Shown: positions 1 to 8,462 of the stretch, piece after piece | Position numbering within the stretch: the first letter of the stretch is position 1 | Layout: each line of letters starts with the position of its first letter | NCBI RefSeq assembly: GCF_014649015.1 | Contig: NZ_BMSF01000002.1 | Location: 484,796 to 548,795 of the forward strand | Reading direction: 5' to 3' | DNA: 64,000 nt | DNA from: Streptomyces narbonensis | Lineage (GTDB): Bacteria > Actinomycetota > Actinomycetes > Streptomycetales > Streptomycetaceae | Program-made: the position numbers and the translations under genes | Notes under the pieces: model-generated | Seen by the model: only the letters and a program-made list of their open reading frames with translations | Databases searched by the model: none | What the model was told of the DNA's origin: nothing

Positions 1-2427
1 TGCCTCGACCTCAAGAGCGGTCTCGCGCTCGCGGCGCAGCCGGTCCAGCTCTACAGCTGCAACACCACTCTGGCGCAGAGCTGGAAGTTCACGCCCACCC
101 CGAGCACCCCGGCGACTCCGCAGACCGACCCCAACCGGGGCACGCTGTCGGTGTACGACGACTGGTGCCTCCAGCCGGCCGCCAACACAGTCGGGTCCGC
201 GCTCCAGATCCAGAAGTGCGCCGGCACCGCCGCGGCGGCGACGGCGCAGGAACTGAAGCGCAACGCCGCCGGACAGCTGACGCACGTCGCGTCCAACCTG
301 TGCCTGGCGGTACAGGGTGGCAACTCGGCCAACGCCACGGCGATCGTCCTGGCCACGTGCGACGGAGCCTCCGCCGCGCAGCTCTGGGCGCCGCAGAACG
401 ACACCCGTCACATCTACGGCCCCGGTGGCGAGCGTCTGCTCACCATCAAGGGCAAGACGGCCACCCTGAACCTGGGCGACACGGAGGTCACCGTCCAGCA
501 GGGCGGCGCCCTGGTCAACTCGCAGCGCACCTACACCACGCCTGCCGGCGCGGTCATGCGCTACGCCAACGGCACGGCCGCGGACCAACTGGTTGCCATG
601 ACCGTGGACCACCAGGGCTCGACCTATGCCGAGGTGCTGCTGGGCGGCTCGATGGACGTGCGGATCCGCAAGCAGGATGCGTTCGGCAACCAGCGGGGTG
701 CGGGCACGTCCGGCGTCAACCTGCAGACGCACACCGGATTCCTCGGCAAGACGAGGGACGACTCCTCCGGCTATACGCTGCTCGGTGCCCGTCTCTACGA
801 CCCGCTGGTCGGACGCTTCCTGTCCGCCGACCCGCTGATGGACCTGAACGACCCCCTGCAGGCCAACGGGTATATCTACGCGCACAACAACCCGGTCACC
901 CACGCGGACCCGACGGGTCTGGCGATCACCCTGACGGCCTCGGAGAAGGCGGCTGCCCTCGCGGGCGCGGGCCTGTCCGCGGCGCAGGTCGCGCAGGCGC
1001 AGGCCACCATGGGCAAGTCCCTCACCTCGGTGATCCTCGCCGCCGCATGGAGCGTCCTGAGCGACTTCATCGGTCTCAGTGACGCCATGGCCTGCTTCGG
1101 CGGTGACATGTGGTCCTGCGGCAGCATGATCATCGGGGCGATCCCGTGGACCAAGCTGGGCAAGATCCCGTCCGTCCTGAGGGCGGTCGACCGCACGATC
1201 AACGCCATCCAGGCGTTCAAGAAGGCCAAGGCGGCGGCGGAAGCCGTCCTCAAGGCGGCCAAGGCGGCCGAGGCGGCGGCTCTGAGAGCCAAGAAGGCCG
1301 CCATCGAGAAGGCGAAGAAGGAGGCCGCGCAACGGGCCAAGAAGAAGGCGGCCGAGGAGGCGAAGCGGAAGGCCGACGCCGCGGCGGCAGCCAAGAAGAA
1401 GACCGGTAACCCGGTCCAGAAGAAGGCTCAGGCCAAGGCGGCCCCGAAGTCCTCGTCCGTAGCCGGTGGCAAGGGCGGCGGCAACAAGGGCGGTGGCAGC
1501 AAGGGCGGCAGTGGCAAGAGTGGCGGTGGCACCAAGGCCAGCACGTCGAAGCCCGGGGGCTCGTCGGGTGCCTCGTCCCGCAGCAACGGCGGCTCCAGCG
1601 GCGGTTCCTGCAAGACGGGTGACAACAGCTTCGTGCCCGGCACGAGGGTGTTGATGGCCGACGGCTCCACCAAGTCCATCGAGGACGTCAGGACGGGTGA
1701 CAAGATCGTCGCCACCGACCCGAAGACCGGGGAGACCCGGATCGAGACGGTCACGGCGGAGATCAAGGGTGAAGGCCTCAAGCGCCTGGTCAAGGTCACC
1801 ATCGACACCGACGGTCCGCAGGGCACGAAGACGGCCGAGGTCACCGCGACCGACGGTCACCCCTTCTGGGTGCCCGAACTGGGCGCGTGGATCGAAGCCA
1901 CGGACCTGAAGGCACGCCAGTGGCTCCAGACGAGCGCGGGCACGTACGTTCAGATCACGTCCGTCACTCGTTGGACGGCGCAGGGCGCGACGGTTCACAA
2001 CCTGACGGTCTCGGACACCCACACGTACTACGTGCTGGCCGAGCGGACGTCGGTCCTGGTTCACAACTGCCCGCCGTCACAGGCGCTGCAAGATTTGGCC
2101 GACGTGGCGGAAGCGTATGGCGCGGAATATGCCGCCGAATACACTTCGCTGTCGGGCGAGACCTATCGAGCGCATAATAAGGAAGAGCTCCCCGTGCCTC
2201 CCGGCATGCAGGACGTGTTCGATGAGCTCGATCACCATGGCGGATGCGCCGAGGCCAAGTGTCTGATCAAGGCTTACAATGCCGAAGGCCCCGCCGGGAT
2301 ACGTGGAGGTCACATGGATGTCGTCCATGTGGGTGACGACGACGACGGCAACTGGGAGCACGGTGACGTGGCCAGGCCTTGCGGTAGGTGTGTCCGGCTC
2401 AAGAAGGGACTTTTCATTGGGCCCTGA
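1..2427 (+). CDS. Ricin-lectin/RHS/HINT polymorphic toxin with C-terminal YwqJ-like deaminase domain (5' truncated by window edge)
   Basis: The frame is open from base 1, so the N-terminus lies upstream; residues are counted from the first base here. Residues 1-130 look like a ricin-type beta-trefoil (QSW and QLW motifs). Residues about 246-306 carry the RHS core end with YDPLVGRFLSADP and NNPVTHADPTG. An Ala/Lys-rich helical stretch (400-480) and a Gly/Ser/Lys linker lead to a HINT autoprocessing domain (C537, ATDGHPF block, VHNC ending at C690). The last 118 residues have H746, the CAE motif with C749 and E751, and PCGRC with C794 and C797: the zinc and catalytic signature of nucleic-acid deaminase toxins of the YwqJ type. 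The expected role is contact- or secretion-dependent inter-bacterial killing. The tail is visibly less GC-rich than the RHS part, as expected for an exchangeable toxin tip. Domain order is seen; the target substrate is not known. Confidence 0.88.
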   Translation, partial: CLDLKSGLALAAQPVQLYSCNTTLAQSWKFTPTPSTPATPQTDPNRGTLSVYDDWCLQPAANTVGSALQIQKCAGTAAAATAQELKRNAAGQLTHVASNLCLAVQGGNSANATAIVLATCDGASAAQLWAPQNDTRHIYGPGGERLLTIKGKTATLNLGDTEVTVQQGGALVNSQRTYTTPAGAVMRYANGTAADQLVAMTVDHQGSTYAEVLLGGSMDVRIRKQDAFGNQRGAGTSGVNLQTHTGFLGKTRDDSSGYTLLGARLYDPLVGRFLSADPLMDLNDPLQANGYIYAHNNPVTHADPTGLAITLTASEKAAALAGAGLSAAQVAQAQATMGKSLTSVILAAAWSVLSDFIGLSDAMACFGGDMWSCGSMIIGAIPWTKLGKIPSVLRAVDRTINAIQAFKKAKAAAEAVLKAAKAAEAAALRAKKAAIEKAKKEAAQRAKKKAAEEAKRKADAAAAAKKKTGNPVQKKAQAKAAPKSSSVAGGKGGGNKGGGSKGGSGKSGGGTKASTSKPGGSSGASSRSNGGSSGGSCKTGDNSFVPGTRVLMADGSTKSIEDVRTGDKIVATDPKTGETRIETVTAEIKGEGLKRLVKVTIDTDGPQGTKTAEVTATDGHPFWVPELGAWIEATDLKARQWLQTSAGTYVQITSVTRWTAQGATVHNLTVSDTHTYYVLAERTSVLVHNCPPSQALQDLADVAEAYGAEYAAEYTSLSGETYRAHNKEELPVPPGMQDVFDELDHHGGCAEAKCLIKAYNAEGPAGIRGGHMDVVHVGDDDDGNWEHGDVARPCGRCVRLKKGLFIGP

Positions 2428-2926
2428 ACCGGATGCGCCTGACCATGGGCTGACTCTTCCCGTCCGTGAAGCTCTCCTGGCCGCCGGATGGCGGCCGGGC
2501 AGGTGCGTGGACATTGCGGATACGGTCGAACGTCTCACGCTCGCCGGATACGCGATCCATGAGAATTTCATCTCTTTCATGAGGGAATTCAGGGGTCTGG
2601 AAATTCAGCCGGCCTTGGCCGCCGGTCCGAATTTCATGAATGACGAACCCTACTGGGTCAGTCCGAATCGAGGAGTCCGCTATCTGGACGAGGCGCTCCT
2701 GCTGGAGTCCGTGTTCGGGGAGAATCACAACCCGGTGGGCTGGTGGCTGAGCAGTAGCCATGTGTTCATGGGAGCCAGCGGCAGAGTGCGGGCATACTTG
2801 GACGGGCTCGTCTGGGAGCTGGGCGAAACGCCCTATGAGGCGTTGGAATTCGCCGTGCGGCCCACTCGACCGCTGGTCTGCGCCTGGTCCTCTCCAGGTC
2901 GAAGGCCATGGCCCAAGCAGCCCTGA
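2417..2926 (+). CDS. SUKH-3 family immunity protein
   Basis: About 169 residues. The N-terminal half has the SUKH-3 pattern: LLAAGWRPGRCVD, then a long helix and FISFMREFRGLEI. It directly follows and overlaps the deaminase toxin end, the standard place for the cognate antitoxin; SUKH-3 proteins are established partners of toxin deaminases. I chose the TTG at 2417 because AAGAAGGGAC (2401-2410) sits about seven bases ahead; a GTG at 2390 is the alternative. The gene is less GC-rich than the window as a whole, matching the toxin tip. Family call is confident, cognate pairing is inference. Confidence 0.82.
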   Translation: MGPEPDAPDHGLTLPVREALLAAGWRPGRCVDIADTVERLTLAGYAIHENFISFMREFRGLEIQPALAAGPNFMNDEPYWVSPNRGVRYLDEALLLESVFGENHNPVGWWLSSSHVFMGASGRVRAYLDGLVWELGETPYEALEFAVRPTRPLVCAWSSPGRRPWPKQP

Positions 2927-2949
2927 GTCCTTCTACTCCTCGGTAGCGA

Positions 2950-2984
2950 GTGTCACCGGGCCGGTCATGCCGGCCCGGTGACAC
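2950..2984 (+). terminator. Hairpin terminator after toxin/immunity pair
   Basis: A perfect 15-bp stem (2950-2964 with 2970-2984) around a five-base loop TCATG lies 24 bases after the immunity stop. There is no T-run, which is normal for streptomycete terminators. Confidence 0.75.
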
Positions 2985-2996
2985 GTCAAGCAGTAC

Positions 2997-3030
2997 GGGA
3001 GCCCCGACCGGGACATCGGTCGGGGCTCCC
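2997..3030 (-). terminator. Hairpin terminator for the converging gene
   Basis: A perfect 14-bp stem (2997-3010 with 3017-3030) around loop GGACAT lies just past the stop of the leftward gene ending at 3055. With the hairpin at 2950-2984 it separates the two convergent units. Confidence 0.7.
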
Positions 3031-3054
3031 GCCCTTTCGGCTGAGCAGCGGCAC

Positions 3055-4245
3055 TCAGGACGTGGTCGTCGCCTTGCGCAGCGCGCTGATGCAGGTGCCG
3101 ATCGCCTCCTGGAGGGCTTCGAGGCGCTGGAGCATGTCGGCCTCGTAGATGTCCTCCTCCATCACCTCGTCCAGGGTCAGCTCCTCGAAGACCTTCGTCG
3201 CCTTCTGCAGGCTGTTGTAGAACTTGGTGCGCCGCTCCTGGACCCGCAGCGTCGGGTCCTCCTCGACGGCCCGGGCGACCAGGCCCTTCACCGCGTCGTA
3301 CGCCTCACCGGCCCACTCGCCCGCCTCCTCGGAGTCGTCGAGCTCGTCGATGAGCGACAGGTGCCGCTCCGCCTCGGCGCGCAGCTCGGCGGGCGCCTCC
3401 ACGGTCTGGCCGGCCGGGGTCTTGATCTGGCCGTTCTCGACGATCTGCCGCACGTACCCGATACGGTCCGCCGCCTTCGCCTCGCTCGCCACCGCCTTCT
3501 TCAGGTCGTCGGTGCGGGCGATCGCGCGGGCCATCTCCGTCTGGAGCGCCGGGTCCTCCTTCATTCGGTCGAGGAGCGCCCCGCGCGCCGCCTCGGCCGT
3601 TCCCGGGTCGGCGAGGATCGCGGCCCGCAGCGCCGTCGGGTTCTCGGCGACCTCCAGGGCCTTCGTCGGCCGGATGCCCTCCGCCTCGGCCGCGGCGGTG
3701 ATCGCCTGGCCGCGCACGGAGGACGCGCTGCTGCGGGAGGTGTAGTACGAGAGCCAGACGTCCGCGTCGGGCAGCTCGACGTCCTCGCCGGGGACCAGAA
3801 CCTCGAACTGCGGGACCAGGTCGTCGTCGGCCGCCATGTCCCAGGCCTTGTAGTAGCGCATGACCCGGTCGGGCGAGCATCCCGCGAGCGCGGCGAAGGC
3901 CTTCGCGGAGACCTTCGCGGCGGCCGTGCCCTCGGCGGGCTGGCCGCCGGGGCGCACGCTCCGCGCGACCTTGAGCGCGAAGGCCCAGCCGCCGGTGCGC
4001 GCGTAGATCCCGAAGTCCTGGGCGTCGCGGACGACGACGGGGTCGTGGCCCCGGTCGGCGTCCCGGCCGTCGTCCGAGTCGTCGTCCAGGTCGGCGTCGG
4101 TGGCGTCGTCCAGGTCGGCGTCCGTGGCGTCGTCCGGGACGTCCTCGCTGTGGACCTCCAGAGGCTCGGGAGCCGACGGCTCCCAGAACTCCGGCTCCTC
4201 GGCCATGACGGGCGCGGTTTCGGACGGGGTGTAGGCGGTGGTCAC
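3055..4245 (-). CDS. Conserved actinomycete hypothetical protein, possible DNA-binding HTH
   Basis: 396 residues from a GTG with GGAG about eight bases ahead. The first 80 residues are acidic and disordered, with repeated DDATDADL blocks encoded by tandem 21-base repeats. Next comes a compact region with a helix-turn-helix look (AKAFAALAGCSPDRVMRYYKAW), then an Ala/Glu-rich helical C-terminal half. The HTH-like part recalls ParB/KorB-type adaptors, but I cannot place the protein in a named family. A longer start at 4377 is possible but would add a basic segment with no ribosome site. It diverges from the gene at 4408. Confidence 0.82.
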   Translation of the reverse strand: MTTAYTPSETAPVMAEEPEFWEPSAPEPLEVHSEDVPDDATDADLDDATDADLDDDSDDGRDADRGHDPVVVRDAQDFGIYARTGGWAFALKVARSVRPGGQPAEGTAAAKVSAKAFAALAGCSPDRVMRYYKAWDMAADDDLVPQFEVLVPGEDVELPDADVWLSYYTSRSSASSVRGQAITAAAEAEGIRPTKALEVAENPTALRAAILADPGTAEAARGALLDRMKEDPALQTEMARAIARTDDLKKAVASEAKAADRIGYVRQIVENGQIKTPAGQTVEAPAELRAEAERHLSLIDELDDSEEAGEWAGEAYDAVKGLVARAVEEDPTLRVQERRTKFYNSLQKATKVFEELTLDEVMEEDIYEADMLQRLEALQEAIGTCISALRKATTTS

Positions 4246-4375
4246 CGAGGGCTCTCCGGAAGGTCGGGTACGACAACTGAGACAGCCTATACGCACCCGT
4301 TGACGACGTTTCGCCCTATTCGGACATGCGATAAACGGCTGGCGGGACGGGCACCCAGGAGGGCAGCATGCTCCC

Positions 4376-4411
4376 ATGACCTACGGAATCGAGCTCCACC
4401 CCGCGCGATGA
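4376..4411 (+). CDS. Possible 11-codon leader ORF overlapping the next start
   Basis: ATG at 4376 opens a frame reading MTYGIELHPAR, whose TGA stop overlaps the ATG at 4408 (ATGA). AGGAGGG at 4357-4363 precedes it by 12 bases; a three-codon MLP frame starting at 4368 is closer to the same ribosome site. The next gene has no ribosome site of its own, so translation could be coupled through this mini-ORF. It could equally be chance or a frame-shifted remnant of the true N-terminus. Confidence 0.35.
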   Translation: MTYGIELHPAR

Positions 4412-6180
4412 GCGCCCCGCACGAGCGCCCGACGCTCGCCCCCTCGCTGTACGCGTACGCCAAGGGCCTGTGCGACCGTGACCCCGACGGGCAGCCGCCC
4501 CAGGGCGGCCACCCCCTCCCTGACACGGCACGGACCCGGGGTCGCAGGCGTCCGGGTCTCCGCTACCACGAGGCTCTGGCCGCTGTCACCGATGCCCTGC
4601 TCCCGTTCCTCGACGCCCCCGACCCCGAACGGGCGGCCGCCGAGGTGGAACGCGCGCTCGCCACGACGGGCGTCGTCCGCGAGCAGGTCGTCTTCGCCGC
4701 TGCGGCGGCCGTCGAACGGCCCGACGAACCCGCCGCCCGCGCCCTTGTCCGATCGTTGGCCCGACACCTCGTCCGGACCGGTACGACCGCCCTCGGCGTA
4801 TCCGCCGGGCTCGGGCTCCTGAGCCGGCTCGCGGAACCCGAGGACGTCCCGTACCTGCGTGTCCTCGGCCTGCTCGACGGTCTCGTCCACCCCGTCGACG
4901 CGGCCCTGGCCCCTCTGGACAGACCGGCCGCCGCCCTGGTGTGGCTGATCCACCGCACCCGGAGCGAGGAACTGAGCGGCCTCGTCGCCGCCCTGACCAC
5001 CGGTGATCGGGCGGCCGTGCCCGCCTTGCTCCTCGGGCTCCCCACGGATGCGCGGGGAATGGGTCCCGAGGTCGCCCGGCGGGTGACCGAGGCCGCCGAC
5101 CTCGCCGCTCTCCTGCGGGCGGACCCGGACCGCCCCGAGCTCCTCGGGCGGGCCGTGCACCTCCTCGCCCGGATGACCAGCAGCCGGGACTACCACGCCG
5201 AGATCCTGCGGTACGGAGAAGCCGTCGACCTGTACGAGACGGTGGCCGCCCACGCCCACCGGCTGCCCCGGGACGTGGACCACCGGGCCAGGCTGCTCAC
5301 CCTCGCCCTCGACCTGCACAGCGGCGCCTCGTACCTCCTTCCCTGGCCGCCCGGCCGACGGGAGGCGATCCACCGCACCCTCCTGGACACGGCGGCGTGG
5401 CACGGTGAGGCTCCGACCGACTCGGACGGACGGCGGCGCGCCGACTGGATCCGCCGTACGGCACGCCGGCTGCGCGCCGCTCCGTCGGATGCCCCCCGGT
5501 TCCGGATCGAGGTGGCAGTCGCCGACCCCGGCGACCCGGACGTCGTCGAGACCCGCTTCCTGATCGACGGACGCCCCCTCGTGCCGGAGGCCTTCGGCCC
5601 CGGGCCGGGGGAGTCCCCCGAGCGGCTCCTCGACAGCGGGGCTCTGCGGGCCGGGCCCGAACCCCGCGAGGTGCGGCTCGCCGAGGCGTACTGCACCGAA
5701 GGGTGCTGCGGAGCCCTGTACGTGACCGTGCGCCGGGAGGGCGAGCACGTCGTGTGGAGCGACTGGCGGCGACCGGGCGGACCGGCCGGGCGGCCGGACC
5801 TCCCCGTGTACCGTTTCGACGCCGCCGCGTACGACGCCGAGATCGCCCGCGCCGAGCACGACCACGGCTGGACCTGGCCGGCCCGGCTCACCGCCCGGCT
5901 GATCACGGCCGGACTGCGCGACCGACCGGACCTGCTCACCCGCTGGGGCCTCCGGCAGGGCTGGATCAGCACGGACTTCAGCGAACCGGACACCACCGTG
6001 GTCACTTTCACCGGGCCGCCGCTCGGTGACCCCCGCCCCGGCCCGAACGGGGCGGAGCGTGAGTCCCGTCAGTTCCTGTGGCGGCTGCCCGACGACGGCA
6101 CTCCGCCGGAGCGCCGAGCCGCCCGGGTGTTGCGCCGGCTGGTCGACGAGGATCCGAGGGCCTTGGCGGAAGGTTCGTAG
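4408..6180 (+). CDS. Conserved hypothetical protein, alpha-helical
   Basis: 590 residues. Residues 45-360 are Ala/Leu/Arg-rich helical segments that suggest a HEAT- or TPR-like solenoid. The C-terminal third is a mixed alpha/beta domain with a YCTEGCCG motif and conserved Trp residues (VWSDWRRPGG, HDHGWTWPARL). No signal peptide or membrane span. The start is uncertain because the only clear ribosome site lies further upstream, in front of the mini-ORF at 4376. I do not recognise the family; it resembles bacterial proteins of unknown function sometimes found beside contact-dependent effectors. Confidence 0.75.
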   Translation: MSAPHERPTLAPSLYAYAKGLCDRDPDGQPPQGGHPLPDTARTRGRRRPGLRYHEALAAVTDALLPFLDAPDPERAAAEVERALATTGVVREQVVFAAAAAVERPDEPAARALVRSLARHLVRTGTTALGVSAGLGLLSRLAEPEDVPYLRVLGLLDGLVHPVDAALAPLDRPAAALVWLIHRTRSEELSGLVAALTTGDRAAVPALLLGLPTDARGMGPEVARRVTEAADLAALLRADPDRPELLGRAVHLLARMTSSRDYHAEILRYGEAVDLYETVAAHAHRLPRDVDHRARLLTLALDLHSGASYLLPWPPGRREAIHRTLLDTAAWHGEAPTDSDGRRRADWIRRTARRLRAAPSDAPRFRIEVAVADPGDPDVVETRFLIDGRPLVPEAFGPGPGESPERLLDSGALRAGPEPREVRLAEAYCTEGCCGALYVTVRREGEHVVWSDWRRPGGPAGRPDLPVYRFDAAAYDAEIARAEHDHGWTWPARLTARLITAGLRDRPDLLTRWGLRQGWISTDFSEPDTTVVTFTGPPLGDPRPGPNGAERESRQFLWRLPDDGTPPERRAARVLRRLVDEDPRALAEGS

Positions 6181-6279
6181 CAGCCGGTACCGCCGTCCCG
6201 GTGACCGCCAGTGGTCCACTCCAACGGCGGTTATCCACAGGGGTGGTAGGGCCGCGGGGTGACGCGTACGGTGCCAGAC

Positions 6280-7113
6280 ATGAAGATCCTGATCAGTGCC
6301 GACATGGAGGGCGCGACCGGTGTGACCTGGCCCGCCGACGTGCTGCCCGGTACCCCCCAGTGGGAGCGCTGCCGCTCGATGTTCACCTCCGACGTGAACG
6401 CGGCGGTGCTGGGCTTCTTCGACGGCGGCGCCGACGAGGTGTTGATCAACGAAGCGCATTCGAGCATGCGGAACCTGCTCCTGGAGCAGCTCGACGAGCG
6501 CGCCGAGATGCTCACCGGCCGGCACAAGTCGCTGTCGATGGTCGAGGGCGTGCAGCACGGCGACGTCGACGGCATCGCCTTCGTCGGCTACCACACGGGC
6601 GCGGGCTCCGAAGGAGTCCTCGCGCACACCTACCTCGCGAACTCGATCACGGGCGTCTGGCTGAACGGCGAGCGGGCCGGCGAGGGCCTGCTCAACGCCC
6701 ACGTGGTCGCGGAGTACGGCGTCCCGGTCGTCCTCGTCACCGGCGACGACCTGACCTGCGAGGACGCCCTCGGCTACGCGCCGGAGGCCCGCAAGGTGGC
6801 CGTCAAGGACCATGTCTCGCGTTACGCGGCGGTGTGCCGCACTCCGGCCAGGACCGCCGCCGACATCAGAGCGGCCGCGAAGGACGCGACCGCGCTCGCC
6901 GTCCGGCACGAGCCGGTCCGCGGGGGACCGTTCACCGTGGAGCTGGAGTTCGACGCCGACCACCTGGGAGCCGCCGCCACGGTCGTTCCCGGCGTGGCGC
7001 GGAGCGGCGAGCGGCGCGTCTCCTACACGGGAGGGACGATGTACGAGGCAATTCGCACGTTCAAGGCGGTCACGACCATCGTCTCGGCCGCGGTGGAGGA
7101 GCAGTATGGCTGA
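6280..7113 (+). CDS. M55 family D-aminopeptidase (DppA-like)
   Basis: 277 residues starting MKILISADMEG, the family's N-terminal signature. Zinc ligands known from Bacillus DppA are present at nearly the same numbers: D8, E10, H60, H105 and a Glu near 135, with H116 at the nucleophile position. The enzyme family removes N-terminal D-amino acids such as D-Ala from short peptides in the cytoplasm. I chose the ATG because the family begins at this point; an in-frame GTG lies 21 bases upstream, and no clear ribosome site is visible. First gene of a four-peptidase operon; its stop overlaps the next start by eight bases. Confidence 0.9.
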   Translation: MKILISADMEGATGVTWPADVLPGTPQWERCRSMFTSDVNAAVLGFFDGGADEVLINEAHSSMRNLLLEQLDERAEMLTGRHKSLSMVEGVQHGDVDGIAFVGYHTGAGSEGVLAHTYLANSITGVWLNGERAGEGLLNAHVVAEYGVPVVLVTGDDLTCEDALGYAPEARKVAVKDHVSRYAAVCRTPARTAADIRAAAKDATALAVRHEPVRGGPFTVELEFDADHLGAAATVVPGVARSGERRVSYTGGTMYEAIRTFKAVTTIVSAAVEEQYG

Positions 7114-8440
7114 GGAGGTCCGGGGCCCGGACACGACGGCGCTCGACGAGGTGGTCACCTTCACCTCCGAGCTCATCCGCATCGACACCACCAACCACGG
7201 CGACGGCGACTGCCGCGAGCGCCCCGCCGCCGAGTACGTCGCCGAGCGGCTCGCCGCCGCCGGCATCGAACCCACCCTCCTGGAGCGCACCCCGGGCCGC
7301 ACCAACGTCGTCGCGCGCATCCCCGGCACGGACCCCTCGGCCGACGCGCTCCTCGTCCACGGCCACCTCGACGTGGTCCCCGCCGACCCGGCCGAATGGA
7401 CCGTGCACCCCTTCTCCGGGGAGGTCCGCGACGGAGTCGTGTGGGGGCGCGGCGCCGTCGACATGAAGAACATGGACGCGATGGTCCTGGCCGTCGTCCG
7501 CTCCTGGGCCCGCCAGGGCGTCCGGCCGCGCCGCGACATCGTCCTCGCGTACACCGCGGACGAGGAGGCCAGCGCCGAGGACGGCTCGGGCTTCCTGGCC
7601 GACCGGCACGCCGCGCTCTTCGACGGCTGTACGGAGGGCATCAGCGAGTCCGGGGCGTTCAGCTTCCACCCGCAGCCCGGTACGACCCTCTACCCGATCG
7701 CGGCGGGGGAGCGGGGCACCGCCTGGCTCAAGCTGACCGCCCACGGCCGGGCCGGCCACGGCTCCAAGGTGAACACGGCCAACGCGGTCACCCGCCTCGC
7801 CTCCGCCGTCGCCCGGATCGGCGCGCACACCTGGCCGGTCCGTCTCACCACCACCGTCCGCGCCGCCCTCGCGGAACTGGCCGAGCTGTACGGCATCGAC
7901 GTCGACACCCGCGCCGGCGACCTCGACGTCGACCTCCTCCTCGACAAGCTCGGACCCGCTGCCGCGCTCGTCGCGCCGACCGTCCGCAACAGCGCCAACC
8001 CGACGATGCTGAAGGCCGGCTACAAGGTCAACGTCATCCCGGGCCAGGCCGTCGCGTACATCGACGGACGGACCCTGCCCGGCGGCGAGGAGGAGTTCGC
8101 CGCGACCATGGACGAGCTCACCGGGCCCGACGTGGAGTGGGAGTACCAGCACCGAGAGGTGTCCCTCGAGGCCCCGGTCGACTCGCCGACCTTCGCGAAG
8201 CTCCGGGCCGCCGTCGAGCGCTTCGACCCGGCCGGACACGTCGTGCCGTTCACCATGTCCGGCGGCACCGACGCCAAGCAGTTCTCGCGCCTCGGCATCA
8301 CCGGCTACGGCTTCTCGCCGCTCAAGCTGCCACCCGAGCTCGACTACGGGGCGCTCTTCCACGGCGTCGACGAACGCGTCCCGGTCGACGCCCTGCACTT
8401 CGGCGTCCGGGTGCTCGACCACTATCTGAAGACCGCGTAG
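7106..8440 (+). CDS. M20/M25/M40 family metallopeptidase
   Basis: 444 residues, typical for M20. Visible motifs: HGHLDVVP (first metal His and Asp), GRGAVDMK (bridging Asp), DEEASAEDGSG (catalytic and metal Glu), and the dimerisation-domain segment around GRAGHGSKV. These cytosolic di-zinc enzymes hydrolyse dipeptides, acyl-amino acids or related amides. GGTGGAGGAG precedes the ATG, which overlaps the M55 stop, indicating translational coupling. The exact substrate cannot be read from sequence; the neighbours suggest small peptides. Confidence 0.92.
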   Translation: MAEEVRGPDTTALDEVVTFTSELIRIDTTNHGDGDCRERPAAEYVAERLAAAGIEPTLLERTPGRTNVVARIPGTDPSADALLVHGHLDVVPADPAEWTVHPFSGEVRDGVVWGRGAVDMKNMDAMVLAVVRSWARQGVRPRRDIVLAYTADEEASAEDGSGFLADRHAALFDGCTEGISESGAFSFHPQPGTTLYPIAAGERGTAWLKLTAHGRAGHGSKVNTANAVTRLASAVARIGAHTWPVRLTTTVRAALAELAELYGIDVDTRAGDLDVDLLLDKLGPAAALVAPTVRNSANPTMLKAGYKVNVIPGQAVAYIDGRTLPGGEEEFAATMDELTGPDVEWEYQHREVSLEAPVDSPTFAKLRAAVERFDPAGHVVPFTMSGGTDAKQFSRLGITGYGFSPLKLPPELDYGALFHGVDERVPVDALHFGVRVLDHYLKTA

Positions 8441-8462
8441 GACCGTGACAGGGGGAGTCCAG

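Noticed and set aside
4381..7641. 1086-residue open frame on the minus strand
   Set aside because: Antisense shadow of three well-supported rightward genes; composition typical of GC-rich antisense frames.
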